Assembly (NCBI RefSeq): GCF_049747295.1
Contig: NZ_JBMHJM010000001.1
Coordinates: 3,100,001 to 3,164,000, forward strand
Length of the DNA stretch: 64,000 nt
Source of the DNA: Afipia sp049747295
GTDB lineage: Bacteria; Pseudomonadota; Alphaproteobacteria; Rhizobiales; Xanthobacteraceae
Reading direction: 5' to 3'
Part shown: positions 52,137-61,677 of the stretch, piece after piece
How positions within the stretch are numbered: the stretch's first letter is position 1
How the letters are laid out: every line of letters starts with the position of its first letter
Translations under genes and position numbers: made by a program
The notes under the pieces: generated by a model
What the model was told of the DNA's origin: nothing
The model's database searches: none
What the model saw: the letters and a program-made list of their open reading frames with translations, nothing else

Positions 52137-53849
52137 ATGAGCGATGGCGGCCCGCAGCAGGTTCATCCCTTTGAACATCCCGGCGAAGGTAAACGCCGGG
52201 CCAAGGCGACCCCGAAGGGGCGTCAGATCGATCCCAAAGCGAGTGAAGAGATCGCTCAGCTGCTGGATGGCAGGTCCCGTCGCCGCGACATGCTCATCGA
52301 GTACCTCCATCTCATTCAGGACAAATACCGTCAGATTTCGGCGGCTCACCTGGCGGCATTGGCCGACGAGATGAAACTGGCCTTCTCGGAAGTGTTCGAG
52401 GTCGCCACTTTCTACGCGCACTTCGATGTGGTGAAGGAAGGGGCACCGAACGTTGCGCCGTTGACGATCCGGGTTTGCGATTCGCTGACCTGCGCGATGC
52501 TGGGCGCGGAACAACTGCTGCACGAATTGCAGAACAAGGCGGGCCCCGGCGTGCGCGTGGTCCGCGCGCCGTGCGTCGGACGCTGCGATACGGCGCCCGC
52601 CGCCGAAGTCGGCCATAACTTCATCGATCACGCCACGGTTGAGAATGTTCTCGCCGCGGCGAAGGGTGGCGACACACATACGCACCTGCCGAAGTATGTC
52701 GGATACGACGAGTATGTCGCCAAGGGCGGCTATGCGCTGCTGAACAAGCTGCGTTCCGGCGCAACATCTCGGGACGATCTGCTCAAGGCGCTTGATGATG
52801 CCTCGCTCCGTGGTCTTGGCGGTGCAGGGTTCCCGACCGGCCGCAAATGGCGCGCCGTGCTCGGCGAACCCGGTCCGCGGCTCATGGCGATCAATGGTGA
52901 CGAAGGTGAACCGGGGACATTCAAGGATCGCTTCTACCTCGAGACTGATCCTCATCGCTTTATAGAAGGCATGCTGATCGGCGCACACATCGTCGAGGCG
53001 CCCGAGGTCTACATCTACCTGCGTGACGAATATCCCGCATCACGCGAAATTCTCGAGCGTGAAATCGCCAAGCTGCCCGCGGGTGGCCCAAAACTCCATA
53101 TGCGGCGCGGTGCAGGGGCCTATATTTGCGGCGAGGAATCCGCGCTGTTGGAGAGCATTGAGGGCAAACGCGGACTGCCGCGCCACAAGCCGCCTTATCC
53201 GTTCCAAGTCGGTCTGTTCGGCCTGCCGACCCTGATCAACAACATCGAGACGTTGTTCTGGGTGCGCGACATCGTGGAGAAGGGCGCGGATTGGTGGAAG
53301 TCTCAGGGCCGGCATGAACGGCAGGGGCTGCGCAGCTTCTCAGTCTCGGGTCGCGTGAAAAATCCCGGTGTAAAGCTCGCGCCTGCCGGCATTACAGTGC
53401 GTGAACTGATCGATGAATATTGCGGCGGCATGGCGGACGGTCACACCTTCCACGCCTATCTGCCCGGCGGGGCATCCGGCGGCATCCTGCCGGCGTCGAT
53501 GGACGACATTCCGCTCGATTTCGGCACGCTGGAGAAATACGGCTGCTTCATCGGTTCCGCTGCCGTCGTCATTCTGTCCGACAAGGATCAGGTGAAGGAC
53601 GCAGCGTTAAATCTGATGCGCTTCTTCGAAGACGAGAGTTGCGGCCAGTGCACGCCGTGCCGTGTCGGCACGCAGAAGGCGGCAACCTTGATGGAACGAT
53701 CCGTCTGGGATCGCGATCTGCTCGACGAACTGAGCCAGGCGATGCGCGATGCATCGATTTGCGGTTTGGGTCAGGCAGCCTCGAATCCGCTGACGACCGT
53801 GATTAAATATTTCCCAGAGGAATTCTCACCCAAGGAAGCTGCCGAATGA
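52137..53849 (+). CDS. fdsB: NAD-dependent formate dehydrogenase gamma-beta fusion (FdsGB)
   Basis: Encodes 570 aa from the ATG at 52137. Residues about 30-190 are a NuoE-like thioredoxin-fold [2Fe-2S] domain (VCDSLTCAML, APCVGRCDTAPA). Residues about 200-570 are NuoF-like with the FMN/NADH-binding segments GLGGAGFPTGRKW, AINGDEGEPGTFKDR and GAGAYICGEESALLESIEG, and the C-terminal [4Fe-4S] ligands ESCGQCTPCRVGT. In most Fds enzymes these are two genes (fdsG, fdsB); here they are fused. It forms the diaphorase part passing formate electrons to NAD+. It overlaps fdsA by ATGA. Confidence 0.92.
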   Translation: MSDGGPQQVHPFEHPGEGKRRAKATPKGRQIDPKASEEIAQLLDGRSRRRDMLIEYLHLIQDKYRQISAAHLAALADEMKLAFSEVFEVATFYAHFDVVKEGAPNVAPLTIRVCDSLTCAMLGAEQLLHELQNKAGPGVRVVRAPCVGRCDTAPAAEVGHNFIDHATVENVLAAAKGGDTHTHLPKYVGYDEYVAKGGYALLNKLRSGATSRDDLLKALDDASLRGLGGAGFPTGRKWRAVLGEPGPRLMAINGDEGEPGTFKDRFYLETDPHRFIEGMLIGAHIVEAPEVYIYLRDEYPASREILEREIAKLPAGGPKLHMRRGAGAYICGEESALLESIEGKRGLPRHKPPYPFQVGLFGLPTLINNIETLFWVRDIVEKGADWWKSQGRHERQGLRSFSVSGRVKNPGVKLAPAGITVRELIDEYCGGMADGHTFHAYLPGGASGGILPASMDDIPLDFGTLEKYGCFIGSAAVVILSDKDQVKDAALNLMRFFEDESCGQCTPCRVGTQKAATLMERSVWDRDLLDELSQAMRDASICGLGQAASNPLTTVIKYFPEEFSPKEAAE

Positions 53850-56611
53850 CCAAAATTCAGTTCGAGCTTGACGGGAAGATGGTCGAGGCCGCGCCGGGTG
53901 AATCCATCTGGCAGGTGGCCAAGCGCGAAGGAACCGAGATCCCGCATCTTTGTTACTCGCCGGAACCGGATTATCGCGCCGACGGCAACTGCCGCGCCTG
54001 CATGGTCGAGATCGAGGGTGAGCGCGTTCTTGCGGCATCGTGCAAGCGCACGCCGACGGTCGGCATGAAAGTGAAGTCCGGGAGCACGCGTGCAGTCTCC
54101 GCTCGCAAGATGGTGATGGAGCTTCTGGTCGCCGACCAGCCGGCACGCGAGACATCTCATGATCCGGATTCAAAGTTCTGGAACTGGGCCGACAAGGTTG
54201 AAGTGACGGAGAGCCGCTTCCCGACCGAGGAACGTTGGGCGAGCGATACCAGTCATCCGGCGATGAGCGTCAACCTTGATGCCTGCATCCAGTGCGGTCT
54301 CTGCGTGCGCGCATGCCGCGAGGTTCAGGTCAACGACGTCATCGGCATGGCTTATCGCAACCACGACGCCAAGATTGTATTCGACTTCGACGATCCGATG
54401 GGCGAGTCGACGTGCGTGGCCTGCGGCGAATGTGTTCAGGCCTGCCCGACCGGCGCGCTGATGCCATCCGCGCTGCTCGATGCGAACCAGACGCGGACAG
54501 TTTATCCGGACAAGAAGGTGGATTCGCTTTGTCCGTTCTGTGGCGTGGGCTGTCAGGTCACGTATCAGGTCAAGGACGAGGAGATCGTCTATGCCGAGGG
54601 CCGCGATGGTCCTGCCAACCATAACCGTCTCTGCGTGAAGGGCCGCTTCGGTTTCGACTACATCCATCATCCGCATCGCATCACCAAGCCGCTGGTCCGG
54701 TTGCCGAATGCGAAGAAGAGTTCGATGGATCAGGTCGATCCGGCCAATCCATTCACGCATTTCCGCGAAGCGTCATGGGAAGAGGCGCTCGACATCGCGG
54801 CGAAAGGTCTCGTGAAGATCCGGGATGAGAAGGGCGTCAAGGCGCTTGCCGGATTCGGTTCAGCGAAGGGCTCTAACGAAGAGGCTTATCTGTTCCAGAA
54901 GCTGGTGCGTACCGGCTTCGGCTCCAACAACGTCGATCACTGCACCCGGCTTTGCCATGCGTCCTCCGTGGCGGCGCTGATGGAAGGCCTGAATTCAGGT
55001 GCGGTGTCCGCGCCGTTCGCGGCAGCGGCTGATGCCGAAGTGATTATCGTCATCGGCGCCAACCCGACGGTTAATCACCCGGTTGCGGCGACCTTCATCA
55101 AGAACGCGACCAAGCGCGGTGCCAAGCTGATCGTGATGGATCCGCGGCGGCAAACGTTGTCGCGCCACGCGTACAAGCATCTGCAGTTCAAGCCGGGCTC
55201 GGACGTCGCGATGCTGAATGCGATGCTCCACACCATCATCACCGAAGGGCTGACCGACGACCAGTACATCGCCGGCTATACCGAGGGCTTTGATGATCTG
55301 AAGGAGAAGATCAAGGACTTCCCGCCGGAAAAGATGGAAGCGATCTGCGGCATTCCCGCAGACACGCTGCGCGAAGTCGCGCGCATGTACGCAACGGCGA
55401 AGTCATCGATCATCTTCTGGGGTATGGGCATCAGTCAGCACGTCCATGGCACGGACAATGCACGGTGCCTGATCGCGCTCGCGCTGATCACCGGACAGGT
55501 CGGCCGGCCGGGTACGGGTCTGCATCCGCTGCGCGGACAGAACAACGTGCAGGGCGCGTCGGATGCCGGTCTGATTCCGATGTTCCTGCCGGATTATCAG
55601 CCGGTCGGACGCACCGATCTGCGCGAGCCGTTCGAGCATCTCTGGCATCAGGAGATTGATCCTGTGCGCGGTCTCACGGTGGTGGAGATCATGAACGCGA
55701 TCCACGCCGGTCAGATCACGGGCATGTATATCGAGGGTGAGAACCCGGCGATGTCCGATCCTGACCTCCAGCACGCCCGCGAAGCGCTGGCCATGCTGGA
55801 TCACCTTGTGGTGCAGGATCTGTTCGTCACCGAGACGGCGTTCCACGCGGACGTCATTTTGCCGGCGTCGGCCTTCGCCGAGAAGGTTGGCTCATTCACC
55901 AACACCGATCGCCGCGTGCAGCTGGCGCGTCAGGTCATCAGGCCGCCGGGCGATGCGCGGCAGGATCTGTGGATCATTCAGGAAATCGCCAAGCGGATGG
56001 GCCTGGACTGGAATTATAGCGGTCCGGCGGATGTGTTCACCGAAATGACCAAGGTCATGCCGTCGCTGAAGAACATCACCTGGGAGCGGTTGGAGCGTGA
56101 AGGCGCAGTGACCTATCCGGTGGATGATCCGCAGAAGCCCGGTAATGAAATCATCTTCACCACGGGCTTCCCGACCGAGAGTGGCCGCGGCAAGATTGTG
56201 CCGGCTCGCGTCACATCGCCGGACGAAATTCCGGATGCGGAGTACCCGATGGTGCTGTCCACCGGCCGCGTGCTCGAGCATTGGCATACCGGCTCCATGA
56301 CGCGCCGCTCGGAAGTTCTCGACAACATCGAGCCGGAAGCGGTGGCATTCATGTCGCCGAAAGACATGCGCCGCATGAACGTCTGGCCCGGCGATTTCAT
56401 TCGGATGGAAACCCGCCGCGGCGCGGTGGAGGTGAAGGTTCGTTCCGATCGCGACGTGCCGGAGAACATGATCTTCATGCCGTTCTGCTACGCAGAAGCC
56501 GCGGCCAATCTGCTGACCAATCCCGCGCTGGATCCATTCGGGAAAATTCCCGAATTCAAGTTCTGCGCGGTGCGGGCGGAAAAAATCGAATTGCGAACCG
56601 CGGCCGAGTGA
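53846..56611 (+). CDS. fdsA: NAD-dependent formate dehydrogenase alpha subunit FdsA
   Basis: Encodes 921 aa. From the N-terminus: a [2Fe-2S] domain (CYSPEPDYRADGNCRACMVE, later ASC), a double [4Fe-4S] ferredoxin part (CIQCGLCVRACREVQ, CVACGECVQACPTG), the catalytic-cluster set CPFCGVGCQVTY, and the molybdopterin-guanine-dinucleotide domains. C370 in CTRLCHASS sits where E. coli FdhF has selenocysteine, followed by the catalytic His, so it is the Cys form. It oxidises formate to CO2 in the cytoplasm. Typical length is 920-960 aa. No fdhD or fdsD follows; FdhE lies 5 kb away. Confidence 0.95.
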   Translation: MTKIQFELDGKMVEAAPGESIWQVAKREGTEIPHLCYSPEPDYRADGNCRACMVEIEGERVLAASCKRTPTVGMKVKSGSTRAVSARKMVMELLVADQPARETSHDPDSKFWNWADKVEVTESRFPTEERWASDTSHPAMSVNLDACIQCGLCVRACREVQVNDVIGMAYRNHDAKIVFDFDDPMGESTCVACGECVQACPTGALMPSALLDANQTRTVYPDKKVDSLCPFCGVGCQVTYQVKDEEIVYAEGRDGPANHNRLCVKGRFGFDYIHHPHRITKPLVRLPNAKKSSMDQVDPANPFTHFREASWEEALDIAAKGLVKIRDEKGVKALAGFGSAKGSNEEAYLFQKLVRTGFGSNNVDHCTRLCHASSVAALMEGLNSGAVSAPFAAAADAEVIIVIGANPTVNHPVAATFIKNATKRGAKLIVMDPRRQTLSRHAYKHLQFKPGSDVAMLNAMLHTIITEGLTDDQYIAGYTEGFDDLKEKIKDFPPEKMEAICGIPADTLREVARMYATAKSSIIFWGMGISQHVHGTDNARCLIALALITGQVGRPGTGLHPLRGQNNVQGASDAGLIPMFLPDYQPVGRTDLREPFEHLWHQEIDPVRGLTVVEIMNAIHAGQITGMYIEGENPAMSDPDLQHAREALAMLDHLVVQDLFVTETAFHADVILPASAFAEKVGSFTNTDRRVQLARQVIRPPGDARQDLWIIQEIAKRMGLDWNYSGPADVFTEMTKVMPSLKNITWERLEREGAVTYPVDDPQKPGNEIIFTTGFPTESGRGKIVPARVTSPDEIPDAEYPMVLSTGRVLEHWHTGSMTRRSEVLDNIEPEAVAFMSPKDMRRMNVWPGDFIRMETRRGAVEVKVRSDRDVPENMIFMPFCYAEAAANLLTNPALDPFGKIPEFKFCAVRAEKIELRTAAE

Positions 56612-56624
56612 GGCCGCGGTTTTT
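56596..56624 (+). terminator. Intrinsic terminator overlapping the fdsA stop codon
   Basis: A perfect 10-bp stem, AACCGCGGCC / GGCCGCGGTT, with a GAGTGA loop is followed by TTT (five T in a row counting the end of the stem). The TGA stop of fdsA (56609-56611) is in the loop. Confidence 0.88.
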
Positions 56625-56635
56625 AACCCAATCGT

Positions 56636-58864
56636 TCAATCGACAATCTTGTCCAGCGTGATCGGCAGGTTGCGAACGCGTCTGCCTGTCGCATGGTAGA
56701 TTGCGTTGGCGATCGCAGATGCAACGCCGACAATTCCGATTTCGCCCAAGCCCTTGATGCCGAGCGGGTTGATGATGTCATCGCGCTCGTCCACGAAGAT
56801 CACTTCGATGTCGTGAACATCGGCGTTCACCGGAACATGATACTCGGCGATATTCGCGTTCATGACGCGGCCGAATTTGTGATCGACCAAGGTTTCCTCG
56901 TGCAGGGCCATGCCGATTCCCCACACGATACCGCCGAGCATCTGATTGCGGGCGGTTTTCGGATTTAGAATACGGCCGGCGGCCACCGCGCTGACGATGC
57001 GGGTGACGCGAACGACGCCGAGCAGTTCGTCGATTTTGACTTCTGCGAAAATCGCGGAATGGACGTTCTTTGCGTACTTCCCGTTTTCCTTGAAATCGGT
57101 CGATTTTTCTTTCTCGATGCGATCGGTCCCGCTATGTCGCATGACGTCCGTGATGGAGATGCTGCGACTGGCGTCCGCTTTCGGAGTGATCATGCCGTCT
57201 GCGAACGTAACATCCTCGAGCTTGACGCGATTGAATGCTGAATCGGGCATCTTTTTCGCCAGTTTCAGCAACTCCTTACGAATCTCCCCGGCAGTGTTCG
57301 CGATGGCATGCGACACCGAGGCTGCCATCCAAGAGCCGCCTTCGACCGGAGACTGCGGCAGGGTCGAGTCGCCCAGTTTGATGGTCACGTTCTCAATCGG
57401 TAGCCCGAGCGTTTCGGCGGCCACCTGCGCCATGATCGTATAGGTGCCGGTGCCGATGTCCGACGTTGCACAGGAAACCTCGGCGTGTCCGTTTGCCGTT
57501 AGGACGATGCGGGCCGCCGTTTTCATCTGCAACGCTTCCCACACGCCCGACGCCATCCCCCAGCCGACGAGTTCACCGCCATCGCGCATCGAGCGTGGCT
57601 CCAGCTTTCGCTGGCTCCAGCCGAAAGCCTCAGCGCCCTGCCGGTAACATTCGCGAAGCTCCTTGCTGCTGAAGGGGAGATCCTCATTCTGATCGCGATC
57701 GGTGTAGTTGCGCAAGCGCAGCTCGAGCGGATCCATCTTGAGCGCGACGGCAAGCTCATCCATGGCACATTCGAGGGCGTAAACACCCGTTGCAGCGCCC
57801 GGTGCGCGCATATCCGACGGCGTCGGAAGATCCAGCCTCGCCAGCCTGTGAGTGTATTTCGTGTTTGGACACTTGTAGAGCGCGCTCGACCAAATCGTGT
57901 CTTTTCGCGCGAACTCTTCATATTGCGATGTGATCGCGATGGCATCGTGCGCGATGGCCTGAAGCGAACCGTCGGCTTTCGCGCCCAGCGAGACCCGCTG
58001 GATCGTGCCCGGCCGATAGCACAGCGCGTACATCTGTTGACGCGTTAATACGAGGCGCACTGAACGCTGCAGCGCGCGAGCTCCTAACACCGCCAGAACC
58101 ACCTGATATTGCGGACGCAGTCCGGAGCCGAACGCGCCGCCCACAAACGGTGACATCACACGCAGGTCGGCTGGCTTCATGCCGAAGACGCCGCACACAT
58201 ACCGTTGGACATTCTGCACGCCCTGGGTCTTGTCGTAGACCGTGAGCTTGCCGTCGCCTTCCCAGATCGCCGTGGACGCGTAGAGCTCCATGGGATTGTG
58301 ATGTTCGATGCCGACGTAATATTCGCCCTGGTGTTGAACATCAGATGCTGCAAGCCCCGCCTGGACGTCGCCGCGCGGCTTTGAAGGGCTCAATGCGAAG
58401 GTATCCTCGCCCAGCGGGAATGTATGATCGAGTTCATGAAAAAGATCGGTGACATGTGCTTCCTCTTCATACTCGATATCGACCAGTGAGGCAGCGAAGC
58501 GGGCGATTTCCCATTCTTCCGCCAGGACCAGCGCGATGGGCTGTCCACTGAACATTATCTTGTCGTTGTAAAGCGGGCGGAACGGCGAGCCGGACGGCGC
58601 CACGTCGTCGGCGTATGCCTTATCGTTGTCCGCGAGGGGAGGCCGGTTTTTGTGCGTCAATATCGCCAGGACGCCCTCGACTTCGGTGGCCTTGCTGAGA
58701 TCAATCTTTGCAATTCGGCCTTTGGCGATCGTAGATGTGATGACACTGCCATAGGCCATGCCGGCGGCCTTGAATTCGCCTGCGTATTTCGCTGCTCCAG
58801 TGACCTTGGCATGGCCGTCAACGCGCGATGTCGCGACACCGATATAGGGAGACATGGCGTTCAC
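56636..58864 (-). CDS. paoC: Aldehyde oxidoreductase molybdopterin subunit (PaoC-like)
   Basis: Encodes 742 aa of the xanthine-oxidase family Mo-binding type. It starts MNAMSPYIGVATSRVDGHAK, as in YagR/PaoC. Cofactor segments are VGGAFGSGLRPQYQ, MRAPGAATGVYALECAMDEL, SCATSDIGTGTYTIMAQVAA and the C-terminal IKGLGEIGIVGVASAIANAI with the catalytic Glu in GLGEIG. No signal peptide, so the complex is cytoplasmic or moves with the PaoA subunit. It oxidises aldehydes in the family's known members. It is the third gene of a three-subunit minus operon. Confidence 0.9.
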   Translation of the reverse strand: MNAMSPYIGVATSRVDGHAKVTGAAKYAGEFKAAGMAYGSVITSTIAKGRIAKIDLSKATEVEGVLAILTHKNRPPLADNDKAYADDVAPSGSPFRPLYNDKIMFSGQPIALVLAEEWEIARFAASLVDIEYEEEAHVTDLFHELDHTFPLGEDTFALSPSKPRGDVQAGLAASDVQHQGEYYVGIEHHNPMELYASTAIWEGDGKLTVYDKTQGVQNVQRYVCGVFGMKPADLRVMSPFVGGAFGSGLRPQYQVVLAVLGARALQRSVRLVLTRQQMYALCYRPGTIQRVSLGAKADGSLQAIAHDAIAITSQYEEFARKDTIWSSALYKCPNTKYTHRLARLDLPTPSDMRAPGAATGVYALECAMDELAVALKMDPLELRLRNYTDRDQNEDLPFSSKELRECYRQGAEAFGWSQRKLEPRSMRDGGELVGWGMASGVWEALQMKTAARIVLTANGHAEVSCATSDIGTGTYTIMAQVAAETLGLPIENVTIKLGDSTLPQSPVEGGSWMAASVSHAIANTAGEIRKELLKLAKKMPDSAFNRVKLEDVTFADGMITPKADASRSISITDVMRHSGTDRIEKEKSTDFKENGKYAKNVHSAIFAEVKIDELLGVVRVTRIVSAVAAGRILNPKTARNQMLGGIVWGIGMALHEETLVDHKFGRVMNANIAEYHVPVNADVHDIEVIFVDERDDIINPLGIKGLGEIGIVGVASAIANAIYHATGRRVRNLPITLDKIVD

Positions 58865-59877
58865 CGTATTGTTTTGTTGGATTGAGATTGAGGCGTGCCA
58901 AGTGCAGCCTGCGCGAACGCTCGAACGATGGTGCGTCGTGCTAGATTGATCTTGAACGCGTTGTGGCTGAAACCTCTGGCGTTACGGAGCAAGAGATCGG
59001 CCGCATGCATGAAAACTTCCTGAGTGGCGGTTTGGCCTCGCAGGGATGCTTCGACCGAAGTATCTCGCCATGGCTTATGTGCCACGCTGCCGAGTGCGAG
59101 ACGCGCATCCTTGATCCGGTTGCCATCAAACTCGATCGCAGCTGCAACCGAAACAAGCGCGAAAGCATAGGACAGGCGATCACGGATCTTGAGATAGGTG
59201 TAATTCGACGAAAACCCTTTAGCCGGCAATTCGATGGCCGTGATGATTTCGTCCGGCTTCAAATTGGTATCGATCTGCGGTTGGTCGCCGGGTAAGCGAT
59301 GGAAGTCCGCAAATGGGATAACGCGTTCACCCGCAGGGCCGGAGACATGAACTCTGGCCTCAAGCGCGGCAAGTGCCACACACATGTCGGACGGGTGAGC
59401 CGCAATACATGCGTCGCTTGTCCCAAGAATAGCGTGCATCCGGTTGAACCCGTCAATGGCGGAACAGCCGCTGCCAGGCTCGCGTTTGTTGCAAGGCGTC
59501 GCGGTGTCGTAGAAGTAAGCGCAGCGCGTTCGCTGCAGCAGATTTCCACCCGTGGACGCCATGTTCCGCAGTTGCTGCGAGGCGCCCGCAAGAATGGCGC
59601 TTGATAGGATCGGGTAACGCTGTTCGATGAGGGGGTGCCACGCCAGATCTGAGTTCGGCACCAGCGCACCGATGCGGACGCCGCCGTCTTTCGTTTCTTC
59701 GACCGTTCTGAGCGGAAGTCGTGAAATATCGATCAGCCGTGTCGGCCGCTCGACATCCTCCTTCATCAGATCGATCAGGTTGGTCCCGCCGGCAATGAAC
59801 TTCGCCGTTGAATCAGCCGCAATCTGGCGGACAGCGTCAGCGACGTCGGTGGCGCGTGCGTAGGTAAAATTGATCAT
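58861..59877 (-). CDS. paoB: Aldehyde oxidoreductase FAD subunit (PaoB-like, with extra Fe-S)
   Basis: Encodes 338 aa. FAD-binding (CO dehydrogenase flavoprotein) fold: the N-terminal MINFTYARATDVADAVRQIA, FIAGGTNLIDLMKE and the GGNLLQR loop. The insertion TRCAYFYDTATPCNKREPGS with later cysteines (GCSAI) matches the [4Fe-4S]-binding insert of E. coli PaoB/YagS. It relays electrons from the Mo subunit through FAD. It overlaps both neighbours by 4 bp. Confidence 0.9.
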   Translation of the reverse strand: MINFTYARATDVADAVRQIAADSTAKFIAGGTNLIDLMKEDVERPTRLIDISRLPLRTVEETKDGGVRIGALVPNSDLAWHPLIEQRYPILSSAILAGASQQLRNMASTGGNLLQRTRCAYFYDTATPCNKREPGSGCSAIDGFNRMHAILGTSDACIAAHPSDMCVALAALEARVHVSGPAGERVIPFADFHRLPGDQPQIDTNLKPDEIITAIELPAKGFSSNYTYLKIRDRLSYAFALVSVAAAIEFDGNRIKDARLALGSVAHKPWRDTSVEASLRGQTATQEVFMHAADLLLRNARGFSHNAFKINLARRTIVRAFAQAALGTPQSQSNKTIR

Positions 59878-60392
59878 GATGCCCCCATCGCCTGTTGGAT
59901 TGCCGCGACGATGTTGGGGTAGGCGGCACAGCGGCAGATGTTACCGCTCATGAATTCGCGGATTTCGTCGGCGGTCTTTGCCTTTCCTTCTGCGATCAGC
60001 CCGGCGGCGGAACAGATCTGACCGGGCGTGCAATAGCCGCACTGGAATGCATCGTGATCGATGAAGGCCTGTTGCAGGGGATGCAGCGCACCATTTGAGG
60101 CAAGCCCCTCGATTGTCGTCACCTTCGCGCCATCCTGCATCACGGCGAGCGCCATGCAGGAGTTGATCCGACGGTCGTTGACAAGCACTGTACAGGCGCC
60201 GCACTGGCCGTGGTCGCACCCTTTCTTGGTGCCGGTCAGATCAAGGTGTTCGCGCAGAGCGTCAAGAAGGGTTGTCCACGGCGCGACCTTCAGTTCGGTC
60301 TTGATGTTGTTGATGGTCAGTTCGACCGAGATCTTTTCAGGAGCAGAAATCTGCCCCGCTGAACTCACTTGCACCATTTGCCAATACCCCAT
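59874..60392 (-). CDS. paoA: Aldehyde oxidoreductase [2Fe-2S] subunit (PaoA-like)
   Basis: Encodes 172 aa. Two [2Fe-2S] sites: KGCDHGQCGACTVLVND with an earlier Cys, and CGYCTPGQICS / NICRCAAYPNIV. Unlike E. coli PaoA no twin-arginine signal is seen at the N-terminus (MGYWQMVQVSSAGQ), so this enzyme probably stays in the cytoplasm. It is the first gene of the operon. An internal ATG at residue 6 (60377) is an alternative start. A PaoD/XdhC-type maturation gene is not in the window. Confidence 0.9.
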   Translation of the reverse strand: MGYWQMVQVSSAGQISAPEKISVELTINNIKTELKVAPWTTLLDALREHLDLTGTKKGCDHGQCGACTVLVNDRRINSCMALAVMQDGAKVTTIEGLASNGALHPLQQAFIDHDAFQCGYCTPGQICSAAGLIAEGKAKTADEIREFMSGNICRCAAYPNIVAAIQQAMGAS

Positions 60393-60884
60393 CGTCTGAA
60401 AAGAAGGGCGCCAAGGTCAAATCAGGGCGCCGAGGGTCTTTTGGGGAACTACGACACTCGGCCTTTTGTTCCGGACGTATAAGAATGGGACAGAAGAGGA
60501 GGACTTAATTCTTTCGGGTGACGTGCGAGCTGCATGGCGCGGCGGCGTAGGCAAAAGTTTGTTGTCGCGGGCTGCTCGAATTCGGAATACCATCAGACGT
60601 TGCTCGGCCTCACCAGCGATGGACACAGCGGGCGATGTTTGTTCTGCACCACAGGTTCGTGTGGAAAGTGAACAACTGGATCGGGCGTGTAAGATCACGC
60701 GATCCACGCGGGGCGGCTTTGACGTCCGTTTTGATACCCCGCGTCAAATTTCTCAGTTCAAATCTGAAGAGCTGCCCCGGCAGGAAAGCACGCCTTGCGG
60801 CGCTGAAGCCATGCATTCGCGCGGCCCAAATCGTCATGCCTTGACTATCAAGCGGCGCGCGAAACAACTTAATGGAGGTCAATC
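60393..60884. other. Intergenic region paoA / hdeD
   Basis: About 490 bp. A plus-strand frame from 60466 to 60888 exists, but its protein is Arg/Ser-rich with no recognised domain and runs into the hdeD start, so I reject it. A GGAAC-N18-GTT pattern at 60445-60470 is EcfG-like but could be chance. No RNA structure stands out. Confidence 0.35.
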
Positions 60885-61466
60885 ATGATCAGTACAGCTT
60901 TACCGGTATCCGGACCGCCTCTGTTGCACACGCTGGCAGAGAATTGGTGGCTGGTGTTATTGCGCGGCATCGCAGCCTTGGTCCTCGGTGTTTTGGCCTT
61001 TGTCTGGCCGGGCATCACTCTGGTGTCTCTCATCCTGTTGTGGGGCATCTACGCGCTGGCTGATGGTCTGTTCGCCATGGGGGCTGCAATCGCTGGTCGC
61101 GGCGGTGGATTGGTGCCGCGTTGGTGGCTCGCAATTGTCGGTATCGCCGGCGTTCTCGCGGGTATCCTCACCTTTGTCTGGCCGGGCCTGACGGCGCAAA
61201 TTCTGCTCCTGATGATCGCCTGCTGGGCGATCGTGATCGGCGTGATGCAGATCTGGGGCGCCATCCAGTTGCGCAAGGAGATTGAAGGCGAGTGGTTGTT
61301 GATTCTGAGCGGTCTGCTCGGGATCGCCTTCGGTGTGGTGTTACTGTCTCGGCCAGGCATTGGCGCACTGGCAGTTGTCTGGATGATCGGCTGTTACGCG
61401 ATCATCACCGGCGTCGATTACATTGCTCTCGCGTTCAAGCTGAGGAAATACAAGCATCTGACTTGA
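60885..61466 (+). CDS. HdeD-family (DUF308) membrane protein
   Basis: Encodes 193 aa from the ATG at 60885 with TGGAGGTCA ribosome site. About six membrane segments in a repeating pattern, for example GIAALVLGVLAFVWPGITLV, WWLAIVGIAGVLAGILTFVW and GLLGIAFGVVLLSRPGIGAL. The repeated FVWPG motif marks the HdeD family, linked to acid resistance in E. coli and often stress-regulated in alphaproteobacteria. Its molecular function is not known. Confidence 0.88.
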   Translation: MISTALPVSGPPLLHTLAENWWLVLLRGIAALVLGVLAFVWPGITLVSLILLWGIYALADGLFAMGAAIAGRGGGLVPRWWLAIVGIAGVLAGILTFVWPGLTAQILLLMIACWAIVIGVMQIWGAIQLRKEIEGEWLLILSGLLGIAFGVVLLSRPGIGALAVVWMIGCYAIITGVDYIALAFKLRKYKHLT

Positions 61467-61677
61467 GGTTTCTTCTCGGGTGACCGAGAAGCCCGGCTGC
61501 GATCCGTGTGGGCGGGATGATTGAAAACGCACCTCGCGGTGTGGCGTAAATGACTTTGTGTCCGCATCTCCACGTCACATCGGCGACGTGAACGCCAGAC
61601 GTCGTTGATCACCGCGATCGTCTGAGTGCGGAAGTTTCCAAAACTGCACGAAGCCTGGGTGGCCTTGAGGTCGTTCG

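Noticed and set aside
60445..60470. GGAAC-N18-GTT as EcfG promoter of hdeD
   Set aside because: It is over 400 bp from hdeD, and a motif this short is expected a few times by chance in 64 kb on both strands.
60466..60888. A 140-codon plus-strand frame before hdeD
   Set aside because: It has no recognised domain, a poor start and overlaps the strong ribosome site and start of hdeD.
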